Assembly: GCA_025055795.1 (NCBI GenBank)
Contig: JANWVV010000005.1
Coordinates: forward strand, 62,001 to 126,000
From: Gemmataceae bacterium
GTDB lineage: Bacteria > Planctomycetota > Planctomycetia > Gemmatales > Gemmataceae
Length of the DNA: 64,000 nucleotides
Direction of reading: 5' to 3'
Positions 1 to 10,100 of the stretch are shown here, in pieces. The notes under the pieces were generated by a model. That model was not told the DNA's origin, did no database searches, and saw only the letters and a program-made list of their open reading frames with translations. Both the position numbers and the translations under genes were made by a program. Each line of letters begins with the position of its first letter. Position 1 is the first letter of the stretch.

Positions 1-59
1 GGACGTGTATTAAACATGTTTCGCAGAGAAGATAAGGGAAATAACGGTGCTGAAGCAAC

Positions 60-479
60 TCAACCTTTGGGCGGTAGAGTTTCTGTCGATGGAGTGGAGC
101 CTGGAGAAGTACGTTCACGCTTGCCGGTAGGAAGCGGTGCCGGTTCGGCAACACGGCGATAACCGAGTGAACGGAGGACTTCCAGAACCTCGCTCCAAGT
201 GGGGAAGGGACGTCGATTTTCACGCTTGTAGCGTTCCATGGCTTTCATGAATTCCAGTTCTTCTTCGGTGTAATCTCGCTCGCAGGTGGTCGGATCGATC
301 AGACGTCGGCGCTCGCTGTTTTTTCGTTTTTCCGCTGCGTTTTTGGCTCGCCGGTCCAATGCGACCGGTATGTTGCGTTTTCGCCGTTCAAAGGGTACCC
401 CCGGTGCCGGACCTTCCATCGCTGTGCTCTCGCCAGTTGACGCATCTGTTGCAGTAGATACCACAGGCGATTCATTCAT
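60..479 (-). CDS. Small basic protein of unknown function
   Basis: A 139-residue soluble protein with no signal peptide or membrane segment. The first 30 residues are Ser/Thr/Pro-rich and look disordered. Residues 31-60 are strongly basic (ERRKRN, RRAKNAAEKRK, ERRR). Residues 70-110 form an amphipathic helical region ending in PTWSEVLEVLRSLGYRRV. The C-terminal 30 residues are again low complexity. The basic region could bind nucleic acid, but that is inference. The ordered 70-110 segment resembles short proteins I associate with planctomycetes. It is transcribed away from the membrane protein at 1023, with a 540-bp spacer between them. Confidence 0.6.
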   Translation of the reverse strand: MNESPVVSTATDASTGESTAMEGPAPGVPFERRKRNIPVALDRRAKNAAEKRKNSERRRLIDPTTCERDYTEEELEFMKAMERYKRENRRPFPTWSEVLEVLRSLGYRRVAEPAPLPTGKRERTSPGSTPSTETLPPKG

Positions 480-1022
480 GGCCGTAAGCCTCAGCTTATG
501 ATGACGGTTATGACAACCAATTCCAGTTGTCCGCTGCGACGGTTTCAGCGGCCAACAGGCTTACATCCAAGGTGAGAATTACACGGGCTGTGATAAACCT
601 ACCCGACATTCGGAACGTGTCAACCGACTTCTTGTCTTATCTCACTTTCTGGCTACTTTTTCTCATGCCAATATTGGCGAGTGCGAAAAATTAACAAAAT
701 GATAGAAATAGTCGGATCGTGGCAAATGGTTATTTGGTGGAACCTGTAAGGTCATTCGTTCCAACGCACTGACAGCGTTCACCAAAACATTCATCCAGAA
801 AAGTCGTCCAACCGGACCACTCATGGACACTTAAGGTTAGGCGATAACGTACGTTGGCAGCGCAATGGGCCAGCCGATATGCACTAAGAGCGTGAGCCAT
901 GCACACGAGTCTCGACAGAGGAAATATGGGCGCCGTAGGATTTGCTTGGCATTGTGGTTAAGGTCGATAATGAGGATGCAACCCTTGGATAGTTGTAGCC
1001 GCCTTGGGATGATTGACGGTTT
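480..1022. other. Divergent intergenic region with one palindrome
   Basis: A 543-bp spacer between divergently transcribed genes, so it should contain both promoters. The only clear element is the perfect 12-bp palindrome GCCAATATTGGC at 667-678. No convincing -35/-10 pair, terminator or small ORF was found. Confidence 0.5.
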
Positions 1023-1706
1023 ATGATGCCTTCTGCCGATCCGCCTCTGAATTTGATCCGCATCTTTGATTTTTACTTGGCGATGATGTTTTTGTTGAGT
1101 TTAATGCGGCGGTGGCGGGTTTACTATGATGCGATCCATCTGTTGCTGGTGGTACGGGGTCGTTGGCCCAAGTTGCTGCAACGTCTGGCCGAGCATCGCA
1201 GTGAATTGCTTAACTGGTCGTTCTTCCGGCCCATGCTGGCAGCGGGACTGACCCTGACCGCACAGTTGATTGCGTCTCGCCTCATCTGGCCCCAAGCCTT
1301 ATTGACCTGGGAACAATTGCGGAGTGAGTGGTGGTTAATTCCGCTTCTGCTGATACCCCTACTGCCGATGCTGATCGTTGACACCTACTTTCTGATTCGT
1401 GTGGGGCGATTCGACCGTGACGAAACGGTCCAGTACCTGAGTCTGGCTGAAAACTGGCTTGGCTGGCGAGGACGTTTGGTCCGGACCGTTACATTAGGTC
1501 TGGTAGATCCGCATCAGATGGTTGACGTGGAACTGCGTAAAACGTTGCAGCAGGCCCGCAGTATCTTTTCTTCCGCTCTGTGGTGGGTGGCTTTACAAGC
1601 AGCTTTGCGTGTTGCTTTTGGTCTGACGCTGTGGATTATCTGGGCCATGCATAACCAAGCATTGCTGTTGGATCCTGGCAGCATGAACAATGCGGTGACT
1701 CACTGA
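1023..1706 (+). CDS. Multi-pass membrane protein of unknown function
   Basis: A 227-residue protein with about four hydrophobic segments near residues 11-28, 70-90, 103-125 and 181-209. Between them lie charged loops (KLLQRLAEHRSE, and a long loop at 128-180 with FDRDETVQYLSLAENWLGW). No catalytic motif is recognisable. The first Met is followed directly by a second, so the start may be one codon later. It stands alone, with spacers over 500 bp on both sides. It is real by length, hydrophobicity pattern and codon regularity; the function is unknown. Confidence 0.6.
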   Translation: MMPSADPPLNLIRIFDFYLAMMFLLSLMRRWRVYYDAIHLLLVVRGRWPKLLQRLAEHRSELLNWSFFRPMLAAGLTLTAQLIASRLIWPQALLTWEQLRSEWWLIPLLLIPLLPMLIVDTYFLIRVGRFDRDETVQYLSLAENWLGWRGRLVRTVTLGLVDPHQMVDVELRKTLQQARSIFSSALWWVALQAALRVAFGLTLWIIWAMHNQALLLDPGSMNNAVTH

Positions 1707-2264
1707 ACCACCGCTACCGACGGATATCTTAACTTACTTGGTTTAGAGTATGCGTGCTCATACCGCCTGAACCCCATCCGCGGGTCAGCCACACGGCCCC
1801 CATCGATAAATTGGCTTGGTGATATTCTCCTTGCGGAATGTAATGAATTTTATCGTGATATTTTGGTTAGCGTTCCTTGCGAAGGCCCGGAAAATCCTGA
1901 CCACTTATTACAGCGCGCCTTTGGTAACCGAAACACCCATCCTACTCCAGTGGGCTGTGAAGGTGGTCTCAAGACGGGAACTTGGTACACATCAACGATT
2001 GAGAGGCTAGTCTGAACGTTAGAGGCGCAAGGCTCAACCCCTAGGGGCTAACGGCGAACATTATCTAACAATTGATTGTTAAGGTGTATGTTTCTTCCGT
2101 ATTGTTCCCATTGGCATCAAACAGACACCGCTGCGGTGTCGCAGGCAACTCGCATTTTTTGTTCGGGGGGTGGACACTCAGTACCCGGGATACTGCAACA
2201 GAATTATGTCGGATCATATGAACCATAGGCCCATACTGACGCCAAGCGTGCAAAGGAGGAGGTT
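1707..2264. other. Intergenic region without a recognised gene
   Basis: A 558-bp spacer. Two 62-64 codon frames lie here (1816-2010 plus, 2065-2253 minus), but neither gives a plausible protein or has a ribosome binding site. The 3' end carries the strong Shine-Dalgarno AAAGGAGGA (2252-2260) of the next gene. Confidence 0.4.
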
Positions 2265-3194
2265 GTGAAAGTCGTCCCCTATCGCGGTTGGAACAATAAT
2301 CTCTGTTTGAGTAATGAACTGGCCGAGGTAATTGTCACCTTGGACGTTGGACCGCGGATCATTTCGTATCGTTTGCTGGATGGCTATAACGTATTGAAGA
2401 ATTACGATGCACAAATGGGGCAGGTGGGCGAACCCGAATGGCAAATACGCGGCGGCCACCGCTTCTGGATTGCTCCAGAAGATCTGACCCGTACTTACTA
2501 CCCGGACAATAACCCGGTGCGTTGGGAGCCACTTGGCGATTTGGCGGCGCGTTTCATTCCCCCCCCTGAACAACCGTATGGCCTGCAAAAAGTACTCGAG
2601 GTGCAACTAGACCAGCGATCAAGCCGGCTGGATGTACGCATGCGAGTCACCAATATAGGTACCGCCCCAACCGAGTTGGCCCCTTGGGGACCCACCGTCA
2701 TGGCTCCTGGTGGCGTCGAGATCATTCCGCTACCCCCCAAAAAGCCTCATCCGGGTCATCCCCGCAACGCCCGTTCTCCCGCCGATTACGCTCCGAATCA
2801 AGAGTTGATCTTGTGGCCGTATTTCGACTTCACCGATACCCGCTGGACCTTCGGCAGCAGGTACATTTTCCTGCGTCAGGATGTGAACCGGGGGCCAACT
2901 AAAATCGGTTTGGCTCATCGGATGGGCTGGGTGGCCTACCTGAATTCAGGAACCTTGTTCGTCAAACGTTTCGACTACCGGGAGGGGGCCACTTATCCCG
3001 ATTTGGGAACACGCTACCAAACCTTCAGCAATGAAGATATGCTGGAAATGGAAACGGTTGGCGAATTAACCACCCTGCAACCGGGAGAGTCCGCCGAACT
3101 GGTCGAAAGCTGGGAACTTCATGCACCGGTGCCCGATGTGCGGACTGAAGCTGACGTTGACCGCTTCATCGTACCTCTGATTACGGGTCACTGA
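2265..3194 (+). CDS. DUF4380 family protein, mutarotase-like fold
   Basis: A 309-residue protein starting at GTG, 4 nt after a perfect Shine-Dalgarno (AAAGGAGGA). The pattern is that of DUF4380: an N-terminal GWNNNLCLSNELAEVIVTLD strand pair, then VGPRIISYRL, RGGHRFWIAPED near residues 64-75, and a C-terminal LQPGESAELVESWELH strand. Members are predicted to have the galactose-mutarotase/aldose-1-epimerase beta-sandwich, so a sugar-binding or epimerase-like role is possible. No substrate can be read from the sequence. There is no signal peptide. It is a single gene, followed after 190 bp by the CBS-PP2C gene on the same strand. Confidence 0.75.
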   Translation: MKVVPYRGWNNNLCLSNELAEVIVTLDVGPRIISYRLLDGYNVLKNYDAQMGQVGEPEWQIRGGHRFWIAPEDLTRTYYPDNNPVRWEPLGDLAARFIPPPEQPYGLQKVLEVQLDQRSSRLDVRMRVTNIGTAPTELAPWGPTVMAPGGVEIIPLPPKKPHPGHPRNARSPADYAPNQELILWPYFDFTDTRWTFGSRYIFLRQDVNRGPTKIGLAHRMGWVAYLNSGTLFVKRFDYREGATYPDLGTRYQTFSNEDMLEMETVGELTTLQPGESAELVESWELHAPVPDVRTEADVDRFIVPLITGH

Positions 3195-3383
3195 TAGCGG
3201 ACGTATTTCTATCCAAAAATTGCTCAGGCACAAGGTTGCTCGGCTCAAGCAGAGTTACTGACGGATAGTACCGCCCTGACTTGAATGTTACGGTAACGTC
3301 CGTTGTAGTCAGGGTTTCTGTCGGCAACGTAGAAGTTGCAACTGTGTGGTAGCTGCTCATTTGCTTTGGGTGACGAGGTCTGG

Positions 3384-4616
3384 ATGCAAGCCCCCCTACT
3401 GAAGGTACGGGACGTCATGGAGAGCCGACCGGTCACCGTCCGTCCGGACTGCCCGCTACGTGACGTCCTAGCGCTGATGAATCAGTACCGTATTGGCTCG
3501 GTACTGGTCACCGACGAGCAGAACCGGCTGTTAGGTATTTTCACGGAACGGGACTTACTCAAGCGGATTGTCACTGCTCCCGCTGATTGGCCCTGCCATC
3601 CCGTTGGGGAATGGATGACGATCCAGCCGCATACCATCGGTCCGGAGGCCGACTGGGAAGAAGCCATCCAACGGATGGAGCGGCTTCGCGTGCGTCATTT
3701 ACCCGTCGTAGAGAATAGTCGCGTGGTGGGCATCGTATCCACCCGCCTGCTCATGGCACGACGTGCCGATTACCTCAATCGACAAGTGGAAGCTCGCACA
3801 CGTGCCTTGAAGCAGCTCAATGACGAATTGCTGGCTCGCGAGGCCGACCTGCGCTATAACCTGAAGACCGCTGCCCGCTTCCAGACCTCCCTGCTGCTGC
3901 CTTCCCAACCACCGGATTGGCCCGAGTTAAGCTGGAGTATTTACTATGCTCCCTTGGATCACCTCGGCGGCGATTATTACGACCTGGCGCGTCCGGACGT
4001 CAACCATCTCGGTTTTCTCATTGCCGACGCTAGTGGCCACAGCATCGCAGCCATGATGGTCGCGGTCATCTCCCGGATGGCCTTTGCAGACATTGCTGCT
4101 ACGACCATCTCGCCGGGCCAAGTGCTCGCCACCATGAACGAACGACTGCAGAGTCTGGCGGATGACCGCTTTGTCACCGCTTTCTACGGCGTTTTGGAAA
4201 GGCAAACCGGTCGGCTTACCTACGCGAATGCGGGTCACCCAGCACCGCTGCGTTACGTTGCGGCAAGTGGACAGGTCGAACACCTCCGAGCTTACGGCTT
4301 CATGCTGGGTATTATGCCAGGCGAATTGTATCGTGAACGTAACGTCTATCTGCAGCCGGGCGACCGCCTGGTTTTCTACACGGATGGCCTGATTGAGGCC
4401 CGCAATGAAATCGGCGAGACGTTCGGCATCGAACGCCTCAGTGCCTGCCTGCAACAGTACGGCCGGGAATCCCCCGACCTTCTGTGCCATTCCATCCTCG
4501 ACGCTCAACGGCGCTTTTGCGGCAAGCATCCCCTGCACGACGATCTAACGCTGGTTGTCGCAGCTTACATGGGTCCCATAGTGTCTTCGGGAGATTCCCC
4601 CAAAAACTCTCCGTAG
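3384..4616 (+). CDS. CBS-domain PP2C/SpoIIE-type serine phosphatase
   Basis: About 410 residues from the ATG at 3384, preferred over the frame start at 3336 because GACGAGG lies 5 nt upstream and CBS homology starts directly. Two CBS domains occupy roughly residues 9-130 (VRDVMESRPVTVRPD, then VGEWMTIQPHTIGPEADWEEA). A coiled linker at 135-165 follows. Residues 180-395 are a SpoIIE/PP2C-SpoIIE domain with the acidic metal motifs HLGGDYYD, LIADASGHS, YANAGHPAPL, VFYTDGLIEARN and HDDLTLVV. Such enzymes dephosphorylate Ser/Thr of anti-anti-sigma (STAS) proteins in partner-switching pathways. The CBS pair would bind an adenosyl ligand as sensor (inference). No cognate STAS or kinase gene is nearby. 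Confidence 0.88.
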   Translation: MQAPLLKVRDVMESRPVTVRPDCPLRDVLALMNQYRIGSVLVTDEQNRLLGIFTERDLLKRIVTAPADWPCHPVGEWMTIQPHTIGPEADWEEAIQRMERLRVRHLPVVENSRVVGIVSTRLLMARRADYLNRQVEARTRALKQLNDELLAREADLRYNLKTAARFQTSLLLPSQPPDWPELSWSIYYAPLDHLGGDYYDLARPDVNHLGFLIADASGHSIAAMMVAVISRMAFADIAATTISPGQVLATMNERLQSLADDRFVTAFYGVLERQTGRLTYANAGHPAPLRYVAASGQVEHLRAYGFMLGIMPGELYRERNVYLQPGDRLVFYTDGLIEARNEIGETFGIERLSACLQQYGRESPDLLCHSILDAQRRFCGKHPLHDDLTLVVAAYMGPIVSSGDSPKNSP

Positions 4617-4671
4617 GCTTCCTGAAATTCAAGGATTGGCGAAATCCCCGTCCCAGATGGAGTTCAATTCC

Positions 4672-7050
4672 ATGGCTACACCTACACGTCGCGATTTTCT
4701 GCAACAAAGTGGGATGGGACTAACCAGCGTTGCTCTACTGGGGAATACAGCCCACGAGCACGAAGCAGAAGAAACCCAAAAGACTGGTTTGCCCCCGCAC
4801 CGTCCCGTGGATGTCCCCGGTGTACACGCTTATCCAGCGGCCCATTCCGTACACGCGGGAGATACGCTCCGCTTGCACGTCAGTGCTAGTGTTCCCTACG
4901 AATTGGCCATCTGCCGCTTGGGTCCTCAATTCGACGATCCGCGCGCCGAGGAAGTGCAAGTTGAGTTTCCCGCCCAATCAGCTGCTCCTCACCCCATTTA
5001 CCCGGGCTCTTACATTCACGTTGCCCGGTCACTGCAACAAGCCGTGTCCGCGGTCTCTTTGGAAGTGTGGTTGCGTCCTTGGCGAATCAGCGGTGTGCAG
5101 GCTATCGTTAGTCAATACGATTTTCCGCACCGCTGTTCCCTGGCTCTGACAATCAATGATAAGGGTCAGCTTTCATTTTATTTGGGAGATGGCGAGAAAT
5201 ATCGAGCCGAATGGGAGCACACCACGGACGAGAAGACGTTGGGTATTCCGGGACCTAAAGGGGCATTAGACCTGCGTTGGTCCCATTTGGTAGCGGTATG
5301 GGACGGCCGGTGCAAAAGGGTATACGTGAACGGCCAGCAGGTGGGGGAATGGAAAGCACAGCAACCGCTGCATTGGGCAGCAGTGCCTCTTCGCTGGGGA
5401 GCTATGGGTGAAGAAGGGAAAGCTACACGTTTCCTGGATGCCGACATCGCCCTGCCGGTTATCTACGCACGGGCACTGACCGACCAGGAAATCCGCCAGC
5501 GTTTGGCCGATAAAGGATTGACGCCACCTCGCGGGGATGACCTGCTTGGATGCTGGCCACTAGCCGAAGAAAGGGGGGATCGTGTTGCCGATGTTAGCGT
5601 CCACCAGCGGCATGGCCGCATCATCAATGGGGGCACTTGGATGATTGGCGGTCCTTCTTTCGATCCCCACGTGCCCCGATTTGGCCACTACGATCCGGAA
5701 AAGGACCCGAAACGGGGCCATGGCCTGCGGCTGGCCTCGGACGATCTGTACGATTGCCGCTGGCCAGTACGTCATGAATGGAAAATTCCTGATGATGCCC
5801 GCCCCGGTTTGTACGTAGCTCGGTTCCGGTTTGAATACGGTAAGGCAGAAAGATACCAATATGTCACCTTCATTGTTAAACGTAGCAAGCGTCAAGCAGC
5901 GGCACCACTACTAGTATTGGCAGCGACGAACACCTGGCGGGCCTACAGCAGTACACCGTTTGCTATCCCGCCGGCGCAGCGTAAACAGGTCTGGGGTACC
6001 AGCGGCATTACCAACGGTCCGACCAATCCGCCTGCCTACAGTTTTTACCGGCCGCACGCAGCAGGGCAGGGGACCTATCAAATCGGATTGCACATGCCCT
6101 GGCCAGCGGCCAGCCCCTATGTCCTATATGGCGGACCGACCGACTACAGCCATCTGGCACGTGCCGAACGTCCACTGCATGTCTGGTTGGAGCGCCAAGG
6201 ATACCTCTACGATCTGATCAGTGACTTCGACCTGCATCAACAGCCGGAGATCCTGCGGAACTATAAAGCGTTCATTATCGTAGGACACAACGAGTACTGG
6301 TCCATTCCCATGTACGAAGGGTTGCAAGCGTACCTCAAGCAGGGCGGTCAGGTTATCAATTTATCCGGTAATACCCTTTTCTGGCGTGTCAGTTTCGACA
6401 CAGAGGGGACCGTGATGGAGTGTCGCAAAGTGGACGCGCCAGGAGATCAAATGCCCCCGCAACGACGGGGTGAAGCCTGGCATAGCCAGGACGCTCGCCG
6501 CGGAGGCTTGATGCGTGAATGTGGCTATCCCGGCTGGCAACTGCTGGGATTGGAAACACTTGGTTGGAACAATCAAGGTAACCCCAAAAACTTCGGACCG
6601 TTTATCGTGGAAAATCCCAATCATCCTTTTTTTCGTCAACCAGAAGACCTACGGCTGCGAAAGGGGGAACGCATCGGCGAGGCCGGACCGGGTCAGACGC
6701 CCGCGGCCAATGGCCACGAGTTCGATGTCCGTCTGTCTACTCTGGCACGACTCCAACAACAAACTCCCCCTGCTGGTGCCCACCTTCCCAACGATCCTCC
6801 CGGTATTCAACTGCTAGCCAATGGTGTGATTCCCTGGAAGGAAGGCGGGGCGGCTTTTGATTACTTCATGCGACCGGTTAAACCAGCAACCGACCAGGGG
6901 GCAGAGATGATCTATTGGGAACGTCCAGACGGCGGACGCGTCTTCAACGCCGGAACCATTGGCTTTGTCTGGGCCATGCTGGTTGATCCACGCTTGCAAG
7001 GTTTACTACGTAACGTGCTGGCCCATTTCGGTATCAAGCCGCAACGCTGA
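4672..7050 (+). CDS. Tat-exported LamG / N,N-dimethylformamidase beta-subunit-like protein
   Basis: About 792 residues from the ATG at 4672, chosen because GGAG precedes it and a Tat signal (TPTRRDFLQQSGMGLTS) then begins at residue 3. Residues near 120-280 form a LamG/concanavalin-like sandwich (VSLEVWLRPWRISG, VAVWDGRCKRVYVNGQQV). The C-terminal half matches the large-subunit domain of N,N-dimethylformamidase: LLVLAATNTWRAYSS, YDLISDFDLH, VGHNEYWS, INLSGNTLFWRV. The characterised enzyme hydrolyses dimethylformamide at a mononuclear iron, but it needs a small alpha subunit, which is not encoded here. Many homologues are annotated by domain only, so the substrate is unknown. Location is probably periplasmic. 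Confidence 0.8.
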   Translation: MATPTRRDFLQQSGMGLTSVALLGNTAHEHEAEETQKTGLPPHRPVDVPGVHAYPAAHSVHAGDTLRLHVSASVPYELAICRLGPQFDDPRAEEVQVEFPAQSAAPHPIYPGSYIHVARSLQQAVSAVSLEVWLRPWRISGVQAIVSQYDFPHRCSLALTINDKGQLSFYLGDGEKYRAEWEHTTDEKTLGIPGPKGALDLRWSHLVAVWDGRCKRVYVNGQQVGEWKAQQPLHWAAVPLRWGAMGEEGKATRFLDADIALPVIYARALTDQEIRQRLADKGLTPPRGDDLLGCWPLAEERGDRVADVSVHQRHGRIINGGTWMIGGPSFDPHVPRFGHYDPEKDPKRGHGLRLASDDLYDCRWPVRHEWKIPDDARPGLYVARFRFEYGKAERYQYVTFIVKRSKRQAAAPLLVLAATNTWRAYSSTPFAIPPAQRKQVWGTSGITNGPTNPPAYSFYRPHAAGQGTYQIGLHMPWPAASPYVLYGGPTDYSHLARAERPLHVWLERQGYLYDLISDFDLHQQPEILRNYKAFIIVGHNEYWSIPMYEGLQAYLKQGGQVINLSGNTLFWRVSFDTEGTVMECRKVDAPGDQMPPQRRGEAWHSQDARRGGLMRECGYPGWQLLGLETLGWNNQGNPKNFGPFIVENPNHPFFRQPEDLRLRKGERIGEAGPGQTPAANGHEFDVRLSTLARLQQQTPPAGAHLPNDPPGIQLLANGVIPWKEGGAAFDYFMRPVKPATDQGAEMIYWERPDGGRVFNAGTIGFVWAMLVDPRLQGLLRNVLAHFGIKPQR

Positions 7051-7076
7051 GATGCTTTTTTCCAATTGATCAGCAG

Positions 7077-7095
7077 CCAGACGTACTACGTCTGG
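7077..7095. terminator. Hairpin between convergent genes
   Basis: A 9-bp perfect inverted repeat (CCAGACGTA / TACGTCTGG) centred on one base lies between the convergent ends of the gene at 4672 and the TPR gene. No T-run follows on either strand, so a terminator role is uncertain. Confidence 0.35.
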
Positions 7096-7152
7096 GCCGT
7101 TGTAATTCCTTATCCAGCCATCCATGAGCCTGCGGCTCGGAGTAAGCAATCC

Positions 7153-10100
7153 TTAACGTTGAACGGTGTTTTGCAGGGTATGCAGTTTCCTGAAGTAGAC
7201 CAGGTCCGCAGGGTGGACGTTACGTTCTTCCAAGCCGCGGGCCAAGGCCCGGGCAAACGCCTCAGATGCTTCGGCCGTTTTGGGCGGAGCGTGTTGCAGA
7301 TGCAGGACGGCCAGGTGAAAGTAGCGTAATGGTGTCGCCTCTAGACGGATAGCCTCTAGCAGGTCCTGCTCGGCTTCGTTTAGTTGTCGCAAACTGATAC
7401 GGGCTCGGGCACGCGTGTCGAGCAGATCCCCAGTCAGCCCGACGTGTTCCAGAGCCCGGTTAACCAACTGTAGGGCCCTGTCTGCCCGTTGGGGGTCCGC
7501 AGACAGCAGCCAGGCAAGGTTGTTTAGAACAATAACGTGGTGTGGATGATCTTTCAAAATGGCCTCGTACTCCCGAACGGCCTGGTCAAGGTCGTGCCGG
7601 AGGGCGAAAAACTCCGCCCGATAGAGGCGAGCGGTTAAACTGGCAGGCTCTTGCTGCACGCAGGCATCAATCCATTGGAGCAGTTGGGTCGCTTGTACCT
7701 CCGTCAGACGGGCGTTGCGAGCGATAGCCACGGCTGCAGCCGCTCGGGTGGTCAGTGAAAGATAGTTGTCCCAACGCTGCAATTGTTCCATGGCCAGTTC
7801 GACTTGTCCGCTGTAGGCAAGAATACCAGCTAGTCCGACCGCGGCTTCTGGCTGGTGCGGAACCAGGGTGGTGTAGCGTTCAGCAGCCGCCTGCACAAGT
7901 GCTAGACCGACGGGCGTTTGTCGCACTTGGGGCAGGCGTGCCAGTTCATCGAATAGTGTGGCCACTTGGGCCTGACGGGACCAGTAATCACCGGTGCTCG
8001 TCTCGGCCGCATGGAGGTACCGTTCCACCCAGGGTCGGGCTTTTTCCGCTTGCCCGGTCCGGCACCAGTGGCGGGCCAAGGCTGTCACAGCACGGAAATC
8101 ATCGGCATGACGCTGCTGCAGGCGTTGGGCGAAGGTTTCAGCAGCAGCCTGTTCTCCTGCCTCGGTTAACTCATCTAGAGCTGCAATCAGAAAATGAAGA
8201 TTGTCGGGATCATTATTCAAAAGAGTTTGGAGGCAGCGACGACTTTCCGCCCGCTGGCCTAGGAGACGATAAAGTTGTGCCAAGTCGTACAGGTCCTTGG
8301 GGGCTTTACTTTTCTGCCAGGCGGCTTCGAGGGCTGCGACAGTCCGGCGTAACGCTCGCTGCCGGCTTTCGCCCTCCAAGAACCGGCTGAGGGTGGCCAG
8401 AGCTTGAGCGGTGACGCGTAATTCGTCGGCGGAAGCACCAGGATCATCACTGATTTGGTCCAGAAGTTGGGCCGCATGGCGACGACCAGCTTCCGAACGC
8501 TGCCGGGCATACAGATACGCTAGTTGCCGCTGGCTCCAGTTTTTCTCAGATGGTGCCAGATCAGCTCGTGCGTGATATTCCGCAAGCAAGGCCAGTGCGG
8601 CCTCTGTTTGTTGCCGCGCCAATAGCAGCCCCAGACGGGTCTGAATCATTAGTCGTCGCTCTTGGGGTCCGAGCTTGGCCGACCAGGCTTGGATTTGCGC
8701 TCGAGCCTCGGGCATCATCTCCAGCAGTACGGCACAGACGACAGCCAAGGGCGGACCGCTCAGCTTGCTTTGCTCAATCCTCAGCGCATTCAGGCCTTCC
8801 CAACGTAGAAGACGCAGCCAGTCGTCGGGCGTGGCAGTCGGTTGTTGGACAGCCTCTCGAAGTAGGGCGGAACTGTCTGGTATGTGCCAACGGACGGCCA
8901 ACTCCCCCAGCCAGCTCAATCCGCCTGTTTGGAACTCGACTAGTGGACGCAGCAGACGGAGTGTCTCAGCCCGTTGGTGTTCCGGCACAGCCGCCACTAC
9001 GGTCTGAATCAACTGACGAATGGGCAATACGCCCCAGCGGGGATCGTGGCGTAGCCGTTCGATGACAGCTTGGGCTTCGGTAAAGTTCGACTGCTTCAGC
9101 AGGTGACACAACCAAGCGCTTGTGGCTGCGAAATGAGTGGGTTGACTTTGGAATGCATGGGCCAGCAGACGACCGGTTTGCTCCCGCTCTTGTAAACAAT
9201 CATAGATGCGGGCTAGTGCGACTGCGGCATCTGCAGAGCGGGGCAGGGCACCGAAACGTTCCTGCAGCCGGTGCAGGCATGCCGTTGCAGTTTCTCGAGT
9301 GACCCGCCATGCCTCGGCGAGCAGCACCTGATCCCCGTCTGGTCCTTGCCGTTGTCGCAAGATGTGGAGAGCGCGTTCAGCCAGGTCCATCTGGCCTGCG
9401 TCGATAGCCTTCTGACACAGACGTAGCCACAGGGTTGGTTCTTGCGGACGACGCTGGGCGAGTTGTTCCAGGATGCTTAATACCTGAGAGGTATCTTGAG
9501 TCAATTCAAAAACGTCCAACAAGCCGTACCATAAGCGGATCTGATCGGCGTCGGTCCAGCTCTCGGTATGCTGGCACAAGGGTGTTAAGGGACGCAACTG
9601 ACCCGGTTCCTGAACGATTAGCGTAGCTCGACAAAGGCGTAATTCCGGCAGGTCGCCACAGGTCGCTTGGGCTTCATCGAGCACAGCCAGGGCTGCCGTA
9701 CTCCCGTGCAGCTGAGCGGTAGTTTCAACTAACGATACCCACAGGCGTACATCCATCGGCCGACGCCCCAGTTCCTGACGCAGCCGCCGCAAAGCTTCGG
9801 TTGCCCGTCCCTGGACACGCAGCAATTCGGCCATCAGAATAATCGGTTCACTACTAGCTGGGGCAAAACGTGATGCCGCAGACTCCAAGGCATGTTCCAG
9901 GCGACGCCATTGCTCTGCCTTGCCCGGCTGACCGCGGAGTTGATGAAGCTGAAAGCGTATCCAATGGGCGATGGTGGCTCCGGAAGCATAAGGGGAGGAG
10001 GCAGCCTGTTCCCAGACGCGAGCGGCCTCGGCAAACCGTCCCATGTCCAGGTAGAGCTGCCCCAGCGCGTGGAGTGCCTGACCGTTGTGAGGCTCGGCCA

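Noticed and set aside
3927-4538. 203-codon minus-strand frame inside the phosphatase gene
   Set aside because: Shadow of the CBS-PP2C gene, whose sense frame carries all family motifs.
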